Assembly (NCBI GenBank): GCA_964397045.1
Contig: CAYNHF010000046.1
Coordinates: forward strand, 1 to 20,567
From: CAYNHF01 sp964397045
Lineage (GTDB): Bacteria; Actinomycetota; Acidimicrobiia; Spongiisociales; UBA5794
DNA length: 20,567 bases
Reading direction: 5' to 3'
Shown here: positions 7,394-15,219 of the stretch, piece after piece
Numbering within the stretch: position 1 is the stretch's first letter
Layout: the number at the start of each line of letters is the position of its first letter
The notes under the pieces: model-generated
The model's input: the letters and a program-made list of their open reading frames with translations, nothing else
Told to the model about the DNA's origin: nothing
The model's database searches: none
Position numbers and translations under genes: made by a program

Positions 7394-8032
7394 TCAGCGG
7401 GAGCCGGCTACCTCAACCGCCACCCGGTAGCGAAGCGACAGCGCGCGAGCCTGCGATTGGAGCCACATGGGGCCAGCCTCGCCGACGTCGCGCTTGGTCC
7501 ACAGCGTCCGATACGTTCCACGATAGGCCACTACGCGGGCCGGAAGTGATGCCGTGACGACGGGCGCCAGGGAGTGCCAGAACGGAGGCCTGCCCAGTGC
7601 CAGGCTCAGTGGTCCGATGATCGTGGCGTGCTGGGCTCGCAGCATCTCTCCATCGACGAGCACCCTGCCGGACAGCGCCACGAAGCCGGTGACGAATGGA
7701 ACCCGCCGGGGCGGCCTCGGGCTACGGAGTCGAGTGAGTTCGTCGAGCCCGGCATAGATCCCACACGAGCAGTGCGGATCCGGGATCACCCGATGGTGGC
7801 GGTCGATTCGCCTTCGTCCCGGCCTGTGATCGCCGATTGCCGGATCCTGGAGAGTGCACTTGGCATCCATCTCAGGACCCGGCCAGCGGAAACCGTAGAG
7901 GCCGGTGAGGATCGGAATACCGGAAATCTGCTCCGGTTGGAGGAGCCACGTTCTCCATACGACGAGAGGGCCACGACCGACGCCCTGTTCGGCATCCGGC
8001 TCGGGGCGTGTCACGTGTGGAGCAAGCGTCAT
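7394..8032 (-). CDS. Hypothetical protein with PDPHCSCGIYA cysteine motif
   Basis: The 212-residue soluble protein has no enzyme family I can name. Visible features are an N-terminal VWRTWLL strand, LYGFRWPGPEMDAKC ending in Cys59, and the motif PDPHCSCGIYAG (85-96) with His87, Cys88 and Cys90. It then has GFVALSGRVLVDGEMLRAQHA (117-137). The layout (W-rich start, 'C..CGIYA', 'G.V.L.GRV') resembles short hypothetical proteins I recall from many actinobacteria, where the cysteines could bind a metal or haem; that is inference. The frame is open to 8227, but the ATG at 8032 precedes the first folded-looking segment, with AGAGGA about 13 nt upstream. It diverges from the MBL gene. It could share a transcript with the ABC operon, although the 79-bp gap argues for a separate promoter there. 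Confidence 0.65.
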   Translation of the reverse strand: MTLAPHVTRPEPDAEQGVGRGPLVVWRTWLLQPEQISGIPILTGLYGFRWPGPEMDAKCTLQDPAIGDHRPGRRRIDRHHRVIPDPHCSCGIYAGLDELTRLRSPRPPRRVPFVTGFVALSGRVLVDGEMLRAQHATIIGPLSLALGRPPFWHSLAPVVTASLPARVVAYRGTYRTLWTKRDVGEAGPMWLQSQARALSLRYRVAVEVAGSR

Positions 8033-8122
8033 TCGATGTACCGGTTCCTCTTCGTCGCGTCCAGCGTACGCGGGCTGAGGTGGTGTCGCGGCGGTTCTCT
8101 CGCGGGCAGAGGTGTGTCGGCG

Positions 8123-8148
8123 TTGACGCGTTGCGTGGCAGGTAGTCT
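8123..8148 (+). promoter_or_regulatory. Possible promoter of the MBL-fold hydrolase gene
   Basis: TTGACG (8123-8128) and TAGTCT (8143-8148) resemble -35 and -10 hexamers, but the 14-bp spacer is short. The 154-bp divergent gap 8033-8186 contains no other clear motif. AAGGAG (8175-8180) lies 6 nt before the GTG start at 8187. Confidence 0.25.
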
Positions 8149-8186
8149 CGGGCCCGCCAACCGCTTGTTCGATCAAGGAGATCGTT

Positions 8187-9548
8187 GTGACCAGCAACCC
8201 GTATGGCCGGCGCCCCGGAGGAGGCATCAGCCTTCCCGACTACTACATGCCGACTCCGTCTATCAAGAACCGCAACGTCTATCTGCCGGGCACCGAACCG
8301 CTTCCTCCTGGGGAGATGCGGGTGGTGTTTCTGGGCAGCACCCCCTGGCCGCCGACCCTTTCGCAGTCGGGTACCTCAATGATGCTGGAGCTCGGCACCG
8401 GCCAGCCGCAACCGCGTCGTTTCTTCTTCGATCTCGGCAACGGCAGCGTGAAGAACGCCATTGCCATGCAGGTGCCGCCGGCCCTGATCAACGACATCTT
8501 CATCAGCCATCTGCACGGCGACCACTACGCCGATTTGCCCTACATGTATCCGTTCACCGCCTGGTCCGGCCGCTGGCAGCCGCTGCGGCTCTACGGCCCC
8601 TCAGGGCGCACCAAGAAGCTGGGTATCAAGTACATGGCCAAGCACATGCGCAAGATGTCCCGCTGGCACGAGGAGAACTTCGATCACACCCCGATGGGTG
8701 ATGGCTATGAGATGGACGTCACCGAGTTCGACTGGAAGGACGAGAACGGCGTCTGCTATGACCAGGACGGTGTGGTGGTGCGGCATTGGCCCCGATCGCA
8801 CGTCAAGGACGGGGCATCGGCCTATCGCCTCGACTGGGAGGAGTATGGACTGTCATTCGTGTGGACGGGTGACGGCAGACCGGATGAGAAGACCGCCAAG
8901 TACGGTGCCGGAGCCGATGTGTTCGTGTCCGAGGGGCAGCTCGACACACCGTTGCTCCAGTCGATCAAGTTCGGCGTGCCTTCTGAACTCGTCGAATACA
9001 CGATCGATTCGTGGCACACGATGTATTACGCAGCCGGCTACCTGTTCGACCAGGTGCAGCCGCGAATCGCAGCGATCTGCCACTACGAGGCAGGTGGCGG
9101 AGCGACCGACGCCGAGTCCATTGCAGAGATCCGCGCTCATTGGAAGGGCCTCTTCATGTGGGGTGGCCCCGACGTCCAGGTACTGAACGTGACCAAGGAG
9201 AAGGTCTGGGCCCGAGAGGCAGCGCGTCCCGAGGGTGCAGCGATCGCTTCGCTCGATCCACGAATGCTGGCCCCGCCGGGTGTCCCGTTGCCGGACAAGA
9301 TCGAGCTGCCCAGGCCCAAGCTGCCGCGTGAGGAGCAGCAAGAGCAGTTCTTGCGCGATATGGAGATCGATCCGCACCTGTACTACCCCGACGATGCCTA
9401 TCGGCCTCCTACCCAGACCTGGCCGGAAGAAGGCTTCTTCCTGGAACCAAGGAAGATCCTGGCGGCAAGGGGAATTGTCCTCGATGACGATGAGGACGGC
9501 ACTGCGGAAGGCGACTCCGATGCCAGTTCATCGGGCGGGGAGGAATAG
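8187..9548 (+). CDS. Metallo-beta-lactamase-fold hydrolase, GntH/RNase Z-like
   Basis: The protein has 453 residues and starts at GTG with an ideal AAGGAG. The metal-binding motif HLHGDH (108-113) is complete. Further likely ligands are Asp229 in VWTGDGRPD, His277 in DSWHTMYYAAG and His299 in ICHYEAGG. The early DYYMPTPSIKNRN block, then MQVPPALINDIFISHLHGDH and DGASAYRLDW, match what I remember of the MBL protein named GntH after the guanitoxin cluster. No other guanitoxin gene is present, so that name marks a family and not a pathway. The C-terminus is proline-rich and then acidic/serine-rich (about 430-453), probably disordered. It is expected to be a soluble, Zn- or Fe-dependent hydrolase or oxidoreductase of unknown substrate. 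The next gene starts 3 nt downstream. Confidence 0.82.
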   Translation: MTSNPYGRRPGGGISLPDYYMPTPSIKNRNVYLPGTEPLPPGEMRVVFLGSTPWPPTLSQSGTSMMLELGTGQPQPRRFFFDLGNGSVKNAIAMQVPPALINDIFISHLHGDHYADLPYMYPFTAWSGRWQPLRLYGPSGRTKKLGIKYMAKHMRKMSRWHEENFDHTPMGDGYEMDVTEFDWKDENGVCYDQDGVVVRHWPRSHVKDGASAYRLDWEEYGLSFVWTGDGRPDEKTAKYGAGADVFVSEGQLDTPLLQSIKFGVPSELVEYTIDSWHTMYYAAGYLFDQVQPRIAAICHYEAGGGATDAESIAEIRAHWKGLFMWGGPDVQVLNVTKEKVWAREAARPEGAAIASLDPRMLAPPGVPLPDKIELPRPKLPREEQQEQFLRDMEIDPHLYYPDDAYRPPTQTWPEEGFFLEPRKILAARGIVLDDDEDGTAEGDSDASSSGGEE

Positions 9549-9551
9549 ACG

Positions 9552-9830
9552 ATGCCGCGACGCAGAGGTCCCGGTCCCAGCCCCAAGCCGGGCCCGGGGG
9601 GAGCGGGGAGAGCACGACGTACCCGGCGCCGCCGAAGGCGTCGTCGGGTGATGCTGGTCGGGGGCCTGGTGGCGTTCGGCAGCTACAAGATGTCACAGCA
9701 GGACGCGGAGCGCATCGAGCAGCACACCGGCGTCGAGCCGGAAGAGCTCACCGATCAGGAGCTCACTCAGGCGATGGACGAACTTGGCATCGAGAAGCAA
9801 ACCGTCAGTGCTGAGGACCAGGAAGCCTGA
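9552..9830 (+). CDS. Arg-rich N-terminus, single-TM small protein
   Basis: The 92-residue protein has three parts. Residues 1-32 are proline/glycine- and arginine-rich, with an RRRRRRRR run just before a hydrophobic segment. Residues 33-44 (VMLVGGLVAFGS) form a short apolar helix. Residues 47-92 are an acidic, helical-looking tail with QQDAERIEQHTGVEPEELTDQEL, resembling SHOCT-like or oligomerisation helices. It is probably anchored with the basic part in the cytoplasm. The ATG lies 3 nt after the hydrolase stop codon, so it is translationally coupled to it and may help place it at the membrane (inference). Function unknown. The gene ends within a terminator-like hairpin. Confidence 0.65.
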   Translation: MPRRRGPGPSPKPGPGGAGRARRTRRRRRRRRVMLVGGLVAFGSYKMSQQDAERIEQHTGVEPEELTDQELTQAMDELGIEKQTVSAEDQEA

Positions 9831-9847
9831 GGTCCGCCTCGGCTTTT
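9823..9847 (+). terminator. Terminator-like hairpin after the small-protein gene
   Basis: AAGCC (9823-9827) and GAGG (9829-9832), with T9828 bulged, pair with CCTC (9837-9840) and GGCTT (9841-9845) around a TCCG tetraloop. That makes a 9-bp stem running into TTTT (9844-9847). It overlaps the TGA stop at 9828-9830 and lies only 12 bp before the G3E GTPase start. It is the best intrinsic terminator candidate in the window. Confidence 0.5.
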
Positions 9848-9858
9848 CCTGATCCACG

Positions 9859-10887
9859 ATGAGCGATCCGATCCTTGCGCCAGGCGCGCGTACCGAGCCG
9901 ATTGTCTCCCCGACCGGGAACCCGGTTCCGGTGACGCTGCTCACCGGGTTCCTCGGTGCCGGCAAGACAACGTTGCTCAACCGGATCCTCAATGGGGATC
10001 ACGGGCTGCGCGTCGGGGTAGTGGTAAACGACTTCGGCGCGGTCAACATCGACGCCGGGCTCATCGCCGGTGTCGAGGAGAACACGATCAGCCTGGCCAA
10101 CGGCTGTGTCTGCTGTGAAGTTCGTGACGACCTCGTGACGTCGCTGGAGGAGCTGCTCGGCGGGTCTGCTGCTGTCGACTACGTGATCATCGAGGCCAGC
10201 GGGATCGCGGACCCGGAGGGTGTGGTCATGACGTTGACCGACCCCAAGTACGAGGCGCTGTTGCGGATCGACAGCGTCACGTGCATGGTCGATGCGGAGG
10301 GCTTGTTCGCAAACGGGGATGATCCGGACCTCGCCATGCTCAAGTTGCGCCAGATGGGTTTCGCCGACTTGGTGATCCTCAACAAGGTGGACCTGGTGGG
10401 GGCAGAGAACGTCGAGGCGATCCGCGACTGGATCGGAGGCCACTTTCGTCGGCTGCGAATCGTAGAGGCGACCTACGCCGACGTTCCCCTCGAAATCTTG
10501 CTCGCCGTCGGTCGGTTCGACGCCACCCGAGTCGAGGAACTCCTGCGAGGTGATGCCGGCGGTCATGCCCGGCATGGACCTGGGTTCGATACGTGGCACT
10601 ACCGATCGGATGCTGCGATGTCCGTGCGCAAGCTTCGTGAGACGGTGCGGCTGCTCCCGGGAAGCATCTATCGGTGCAAGGGTTTCGTGGTCGATGCCAA
10701 GGCGCCGGGATTTCGAACCGTCCTCCAGTCGGTAGGCCGCCGCACCAGCGTGACCGTGGATGGCGAATGGGGCGCTAACCCGGAGCGAACGGACATCGTG
10801 GTGATCGGCGCGGCGGGTGCGCTCGACCCGGGAGACCTGCAGGCCGCCTTCGACGCCAGTCGAGCGGAGTCGACGCGGCCTGAGTAA
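9859..10887 (+). CDS. CobW/ZNG1-type G3E GTPase (metallochaperone family)
   Basis: The 342-residue GTPase has P-loop GFLGAGKTT (30-38), the metal-binding CxCC motif in NGCVCCEV (Cys83, Cys85, Cys86), the EASGIADP switch region (112-119) and base-recognition NKVDL (175-179). A CobW C-terminal domain spans about 230-340, ending near WGANPERTDIVVIG. Family members hydrolyse GTP to deliver Zn2+, Co2+ or Ni2+ to client enzymes. The subgroup with CxCC and this short C-terminal domain is often a zinc chaperone, but the metal is not certain. It follows the MBL hydrolase and small protein and precedes a deaminase that needs one Zn2+. Delivery to either neighbour is an attractive inference. I saw no Zur-like palindrome upstream. 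A hairpin lies just before the start. Confidence 0.92.
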   Translation: MSDPILAPGARTEPIVSPTGNPVPVTLLTGFLGAGKTTLLNRILNGDHGLRVGVVVNDFGAVNIDAGLIAGVEENTISLANGCVCCEVRDDLVTSLEELLGGSAAVDYVIIEASGIADPEGVVMTLTDPKYEALLRIDSVTCMVDAEGLFANGDDPDLAMLKLRQMGFADLVILNKVDLVGAENVEAIRDWIGGHFRRLRIVEATYADVPLEILLAVGRFDATRVEELLRGDAGGHARHGPGFDTWHYRSDAAMSVRKLRETVRLLPGSIYRCKGFVVDAKAPGFRTVLQSVGRRTSVTVDGEWGANPERTDIVVIGAAGALDPGDLQAAFDASRAESTRPE

Positions 10888-10943
10888 CTCGCCGGGTGTT
10901 GCGGCGTGCCCGCTCGCAGTGCGCGAGAAGAACGTGTTGAATC

Positions 10944-11975
10944 GTGCCGATGACACTCGACTCCTTCATTCGTGGTCTTCCCAAAGCAGAGCTGCATGTC
11001 CACATCGAGGGGACACTCGAGCCCGAGATGATGTTCGAGCTGGCTGAACGTAATGGTGTCGACCTGCCCTTCGCTTCGGTTGACGAGGTGCGAGCCGCCT
11101 ACCAATTCACGGACCTGCAGTCGTTCCTCGATATCTACTACCGCGGGGCTGGAGTGCTCCTGATGGAGCAGGATTTCTACGACCTGATGAGGGCCTATCT
11201 CGAACGGGCCCACGCCGACGGTGTGCGACGGGCGGAGATCTTCTTCGATCCGCAGGCCCACACGGAGCGGGGCGCTGAATTCGGCGCGTTCATGGCTGGT
11301 TTCACGGGGGCAATCTGCGACATGGAGCGAGAGACCGGGATCTCCGCCGGCCTGATTATGTGCTTCCTGCGCCATCTCCCCCCCTCAGCCGCGGTTGCGA
11401 CCTGGCACGAAGCAGAGCCGTATCAGGAAGACATCCTCGGAGTCGGGCTCGATTCTTCCGAGGTCGGCATCCCCCCCGAACAGTTCCTGGCGCCCTATCG
11501 GCTGGCCCGCGATGCCGGCCTGCGGCCGGTGGCTCACGCCGGCGAGGAGGGCCCTCCCGCCTACATCATCGGCGCACTCGACACGTTGGGGGCAGAGCGC
11601 ATCGATCACGGAGTCCGCTGCGAGGAGGATCCGGCGTTGGTAGCGCGGTTGGCAGCGGAGGAGGTGCCCCTGACGATGTGTCCGCTCTCGAACCTGGCTC
11701 TCCAGGTCGTCGACCGCCTGGAGGATCATGGGCTGAAGCGGCTGCTCGACCAGGGCGTCAAGGTGACGGTCAACTCGGACGATCCGGCGTACTTTGGCGG
11801 ATACATTGCGGATAACTACGTGGCGGCCGCTGCCGCCCTCGATCTCGAGCTCGACGACCTGGTGACGCTGGCCGGGAACTCGATTGAGGCGTCGTTTCTG
11901 GATGCCGCAGTCAAGCAGGAGCTGCTCGCAGAATTGGAGGACTACGTCGCAGCGGCTCGACTCGGTACCGACTGA
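10944..11975 (+). CDS. Adenine deaminase (adenosine deaminase superfamily)
   Basis: The 343-residue amidohydrolase-fold enzyme carries the zinc ligands His18 and His20 (AELHVHIEGTLEPE), His198 with Glu201 (VAHAGEEGPP), His222 (RIDHGVRC) and Asp279/Asp280 (VNSDDPAYFGGY). The wording of its blocks (HIEGTLEPEMMFELAERN, YRGAGVLLMEQDFYDL, AEIFFDPQAHTERG) matches the bacterial/fungal adenine deaminase (Aah1-like) branch better than classic adenosine deaminase. It would convert adenine to hypoxanthine and ammonia in purine salvage. Adenosine or an N6-modified adenine as substrate cannot be excluded. The start is GTG at 10944 or the ATG two codons later; no strong Shine-Dalgarno decides. It lies 56 bp after the G3E GTPase, so co-transcription is possible, and converges on the DrrB-like gene. 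Confidence 0.88.
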   Translation: MPMTLDSFIRGLPKAELHVHIEGTLEPEMMFELAERNGVDLPFASVDEVRAAYQFTDLQSFLDIYYRGAGVLLMEQDFYDLMRAYLERAHADGVRRAEIFFDPQAHTERGAEFGAFMAGFTGAICDMERETGISAGLIMCFLRHLPPSAAVATWHEAEPYQEDILGVGLDSSEVGIPPEQFLAPYRLARDAGLRPVAHAGEEGPPAYIIGALDTLGAERIDHGVRCEEDPALVARLAAEEVPLTMCPLSNLALQVVDRLEDHGLKRLLDQGVKVTVNSDDPAYFGGYIADNYVAAAAALDLELDDLVTLAGNSIEASFLDAAVKQELLAELEDYVAAARLGTD

Positions 11976-12012
11976 GCCGGCTCGAATCTCACGGGTTCAC
12001 TCGCAACAGCAT

Positions 12013-12834
12013 TCACACGGCTCTGCGGTAGCGGCTGACTGCGAGCGGAACAAACACGGCCAGGATCGCCGCGATCCACGCCATCGCTTTCCAGAAGTCG
12101 GGCCACGGATCGAAGCCGAGGGTGAAGGCTCGGATGGCGTTCACGGTGACCGTCACCGGGTTGATGTTGGCGAATGCCTCGAGCCAGGACGGCATCGACT
12201 CGGTCGGTACGAAAGCGGACGAGGCGAACACCAGTGGGAACACCCAGACGAACCCGGCGGCCTGGGTTGCTTCGACATCCTTGATGGTGAGGCCGATGGT
12301 CGCCGAGATCCAGGAGAACGCAAGGCCAAACGCTACTGCGAGGAGCACCGCCATCACTGCGTAGAACAGGCCGCCGCGGAAACGGAAGCCGATGAGATAA
12401 CCAACCCCCACCATCAGCAAGATCACCATCATGTTGCGCACCGAGTCGCCCATGGTGCGTCCGGCGAGCACGGCAGACCGTGACATCGGCAGCGACCGGA
12501 AACGGTCGATCAGGCCCTTCTTCATATCCTCGGCCAGGCCGACGCCGGTCTGAGTGGAGCCGAAGACTGCAGCCTGCACCATGATCCCCGCGAGCAGAAA
12601 GTCGATGTAGTTGAACTCGAACCCAGGGATCGGCACCACGCTCTCGACGGCGGTCCCGATGGCACCGCCGAACACGTAGTTGAACAGCAGCACAAACATC
12701 ACCGGCTGGATCGTCGAGAACGCCAGCAGCGTGGGCACCCGGCGATACTTCAGGAGGTTGCGTCTCGCCAGAATGAGGGCATCGGAGACAACCCAGCGGA
12801 TCCTTGTCCCCGTTGGCATCGTTCCGGTGGTCAT
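12013..12834 (-). CDS. ABC-2 type exporter permease, DrrB-like
   Basis: The 273-residue membrane protein has about six TM segments (about 35-60, 80-100, 130-150, 155-185, 195-215, 245-265). The ABC-2 pattern includes FVLLFNYVFGGAIG and YIDFLLAGIMVQAAVFGSTQTGVGLAEDMKKGLIDRFRSLPMSR, the conserved cytoplasmic coupling region of DrrB/NodJ-type permeases. It pairs with the ATPase encoded just upstream, whose gene it overlaps by 4 nt. Such pairs export drugs, glycolipids or secondary metabolites. No biosynthetic genes adjoin it, so the substrate is open. Confidence 0.92.
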   Translation of the reverse strand: MTTGTMPTGTRIRWVVSDALILARRNLLKYRRVPTLLAFSTIQPVMFVLLFNYVFGGAIGTAVESVVPIPGFEFNYIDFLLAGIMVQAAVFGSTQTGVGLAEDMKKGLIDRFRSLPMSRSAVLAGRTMGDSVRNMMVILLMVGVGYLIGFRFRGGLFYAVMAVLLAVAFGLAFSWISATIGLTIKDVEATQAAGFVWVFPLVFASSAFVPTESMPSWLEAFANINPVTVTVNAIRAFTLGFDPWPDFWKAMAWIAAILAVFVPLAVSRYRRAV

Positions 12835-13826
12835 GTCCTGTTCCTTCTGCCCGTACCGGACGATGCGGGTTCTGCCGCCTCGTCCTCAGCGGCACGCCCG
12901 GTCAGCGTCAGAAAGACGTCATCGAGCGTCGGTCGGTGGATCGTCAGGTCGGCGAGCGCTATCCCGTTTGCATCCAGGCGGCGGACGGCTTCCGTGACCG
13001 CACTCGCGCTGCTATCGACCGGAACCCGGACCGTTGTGGTGGTCTGGTCAACCGTCGGGAGGTTGCTGCACAGATCCCGCATCAACTGGGCCGCGGCGTC
13101 GAGTTGAGCCGGATCCGCGATTTCCAGCTCGAGCACATCGTTCCCGATCTGGCTCTTCAACTCGGAACTGGTTCCTTCCGCGATGACCGCGCCGTGATCG
13201 ATGACGCCGATCCGATCCGCGAGTCTGTCGGCCTCCTCGAGATACTGGGTGGTCAACAGCAGCGTCGAGCCTCCGTCCACCAGGCGTTCGATGAACTCCC
13301 AGAGGCCCACCCTGCTCCGCGGGTCGAGACCGGTCGTCGGCTCATCGAGGAACAGCACCTGAGGCGAACCGACGAGCGAGGCCGCGAGGTCGAGGCGGCG
13401 CCGCATTCCACCCGAATAGGTGCGGACGAGCCGATCCGCTGCATGGGTCAGATCGAACTGGTCGAGAAGTTCTTCGGCTCGCGTCCTTGCTGCTTCCTTG
13501 GAGAGCCGATAGAGGCGACCCACCATCTCCAGGTTCTCCCTCCCGGTCAGGATCTCGTCGACCGCGGCATATTGACCGGCGAGACCGATTTCGGCTCGCA
13601 GCGCAGATGCTTGGGTTGCAACGTCGAACCCCGCGATCGTGGCCTTTCCCGCATCAGGCTTGAGCAGGGTGGTCAACACTCTGACGGCGGTCGTTTTGCC
13701 TGCCCCGTTGGGACCGAGGAGGCCGTAGACGGTGCCGGGCGCAACCTCGAAGCTGACATCATCGAGAGCGTTGATGTCGCCGAAGGACTTCGAGACCGAG
13801 TCGACGACGATGATGGGGGATGGCAT
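12831..13826 (-). CDS. ABC exporter ATPase, DrrA-like
   Basis: The 331-residue ATPase has Walker A GPNGAGKTT (38-46), Q-loop GLAGQYAAVD (Gln85), signature YSGGMRRRLDLA (137-148), Walker B VLFLDEP (157-163) and TTGLDPRSR. The C-terminal 95 residues form the regulatory domain typical of daunorubicin-resistance DrrA-type ATPases, ending in HRPTLDDVFLTLTG before a charged tail. The start ATG at 13826 follows GGAG. Its stop overlaps the DrrB-like start by 4 nt. It lies 61 bp downstream of the beta-glucosidase gene on the same strand, so the three may form one operon. Confidence 0.94.
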   Translation of the reverse strand: MPSPIIVVDSVSKSFGDINALDDVSFEVAPGTVYGLLGPNGAGKTTAVRVLTTLLKPDAGKATIAGFDVATQASALRAEIGLAGQYAAVDEILTGRENLEMVGRLYRLSKEAARTRAEELLDQFDLTHAADRLVRTYSGGMRRRLDLAASLVGSPQVLFLDEPTTGLDPRSRVGLWEFIERLVDGGSTLLLTTQYLEEADRLADRIGVIDHGAVIAEGTSSELKSQIGNDVLELEIADPAQLDAAAQLMRDLCSNLPTVDQTTTTVRVPVDSSASAVTEAVRRLDANGIALADLTIHRPTLDDVFLTLTGRAAEDEAAEPASSGTGRRNRT

Positions 13827-13887
13827 GGGACTCCGGGTGACGGCGGCCCGTCATCCTACGTGGTCCGTGGTGGCTCGATTGCGCGTA

Positions 13888-15219
13888 TCAGCCCGCCGGG
13901 AACCCGGCGATGGTGTCGCGGTACCAGAACCCGCTGTCCTTGATCGTGCGCGTCTGTGTCTCGAAGTCGACATGCACCAGCCCGAAGCGTTGGTCGTAGC
14001 CGTGGGCCCACTCGAAGTTGTCGAGCAAAGACCAGACGAAGTAGCCGCGGACGTCGACCCCACGTTCGATCGCTTCACCCACTGCCGCGACGTGGCGTTC
14101 CAGGTAGGCCCTTCGTTCCGGATCATGCACTCGCCCTGCCTCGACCTGATCGGCAAAGGCTGCCCCGTTTTCGGTGACATAGATGGGAGGCGCATCGTAC
14201 GTTTCGTGGAGCCAGACGAGGAGATCCCCCAGCCCTTCTGGATACACCTCCCAGCCCATCGTGGTGCGGGGGAGGTCGGCCTCGGTGAGCGGCGCCGGCC
14301 GTTCGACGTCGTCGAAGCCTTCGTCCTCCACCACGTCCCTGGTGTAGTAGTTGAGTCCGAGAAAGTCGGTGGGTGTGTTGATGATGGCGAGATCACCATC
14401 GAACACCGGGTGTTGATCCCAATGGATCGCAGTAAGCGCGTCCTCCGGGTAGCTGCCTTTGAAGATCGGGTCTGCGTACCAACGATGATCGAAGCCCGAC
14501 TCGGCATACGCCGCCCGCCGGTCGGCGGGATGCTGGCTGCGAGGCACTTTGGCGTGCATGTTGAGGACGATGCCGACCTGGGCGCTGGGAAGCGCTGCCC
14601 GAATGGCCTGCGTGGCGAGCCCGTGGGCAAGGAGCGAGTGGTGGGCCGCCGCCCATCCTTCTTCGAGGCTCTCGCGCCCTGGTGCATGCTCTCCCGTGAC
14701 GTGGCCCAACCGGGCGATCACCCATGGCTCGTTGATCGTCATCCAGTGATCGACTCGATCTCCCAGCCGTTCCGCGACGATGGCGGCGTAATCGGCGAAT
14801 GCGTACGCCGTGTGGCGAGCCACCCAGCCGTCCTCGTTCTCGAGTGTTTGGGGAAGATCCCAGTGATACAGCGTCGGGTACGGCTGAATTCCCGCCGCGA
14901 GAAGCGTATCGACCAGGCGGTCGTAGAAGTCGAGCCCTGCTTGGTTCAAGGCACCGGTACCGGTAGGGAGGATCCGGGGCCATGCCACCGAAAACCGGTA
15001 GCCGTTGAGACCGAGCTCCTGCATGATCCCGACGTCCTCCCGCCAGCGGTGGTAGTGATCGGCGGCGATATCGCCGGTGTCGGAGTTGCGGATGTTGCCC
15101 GGGTCATGACTGAAGATGTCCCAGATACTCTCCCCCCTGCCGTCTGCTCTCGTGGCTCCCTCGATTTGATAGGCAGAAGTGGCTGCCCCCCAGATGAAGC
15201 CGTCACGAAACGTGGTCAT
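13888..15219 (-). CDS. Glycoside hydrolase family 1 beta-glucosidase
   Basis: The 443-residue enzyme has normal GH1 length. The N-terminal signature FIWGAATSAYQIEGA (8-22) is intact. The acid/base Glu164 lies in TINEPW, and the nucleophile Glu350 lies in YVTENGAAF. The aglycone and sugar-binding residues are visible in LYHWDLPQTLE (117-127) and WSLLDNFEWAHGYDQRFG (396-413). There is no signal peptide, so it is cytoplasmic and would cleave imported cellobiose-like disaccharides or glucosylated compounds. It precedes DrrA/DrrB-like exporter genes. In secondary-metabolite systems a beta-glucosidase can remove a protecting glucose, but no glycosyltransferase is here, so that link is speculation. 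It diverges from the sigma factor gene. Confidence 0.95.
   Translation of the reverse strand: MTTFRDGFIWGAATSAYQIEGATRADGRGESIWDIFSHDPGNIRNSDTGDIAADHYHRWREDVGIMQELGLNGYRFSVAWPRILPTGTGALNQAGLDFYDRLVDTLLAAGIQPYPTLYHWDLPQTLENEDGWVARHTAYAFADYAAIVAERLGDRVDHWMTINEPWVIARLGHVTGEHAPGRESLEEGWAAAHHSLLAHGLATQAIRAALPSAQVGIVLNMHAKVPRSQHPADRRAAYAESGFDHRWYADPIFKGSYPEDALTAIHWDQHPVFDGDLAIINTPTDFLGLNYYTRDVVEDEGFDDVERPAPLTEADLPRTTMGWEVYPEGLGDLLVWLHETYDAPPIYVTENGAAFADQVEAGRVHDPERRAYLERHVAAVGEAIERGVDVRGYFVWSLLDNFEWAHGYDQRFGLVHVDFETQTRTIKDSGFWYRDTIAGFPAG

Noticed and set aside
8033..8227. Upstream extension of the cysteine-motif hypothetical protein
   Set aside because: It would run into the divergent hydrolase gene and its ribosome-binding site, and has no folded-looking content. 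The ATG at 8032 is preferred.
9805..10956. 383-codon minus-strand frame opposite the G3E GTPase
   Set aside because: The sense strand shows all GTPase motifs. The antisense translation has no domain and is His/Asp/Arg-rich.
11976..12012. Terminator between the convergent deaminase and DrrB-like genes
   Set aside because: GAGCCGGCTC is a loopless palindrome, and the longer GAGCCG/CGGCTC pairing would need a loop of about 40 nt. Neither is convincing.
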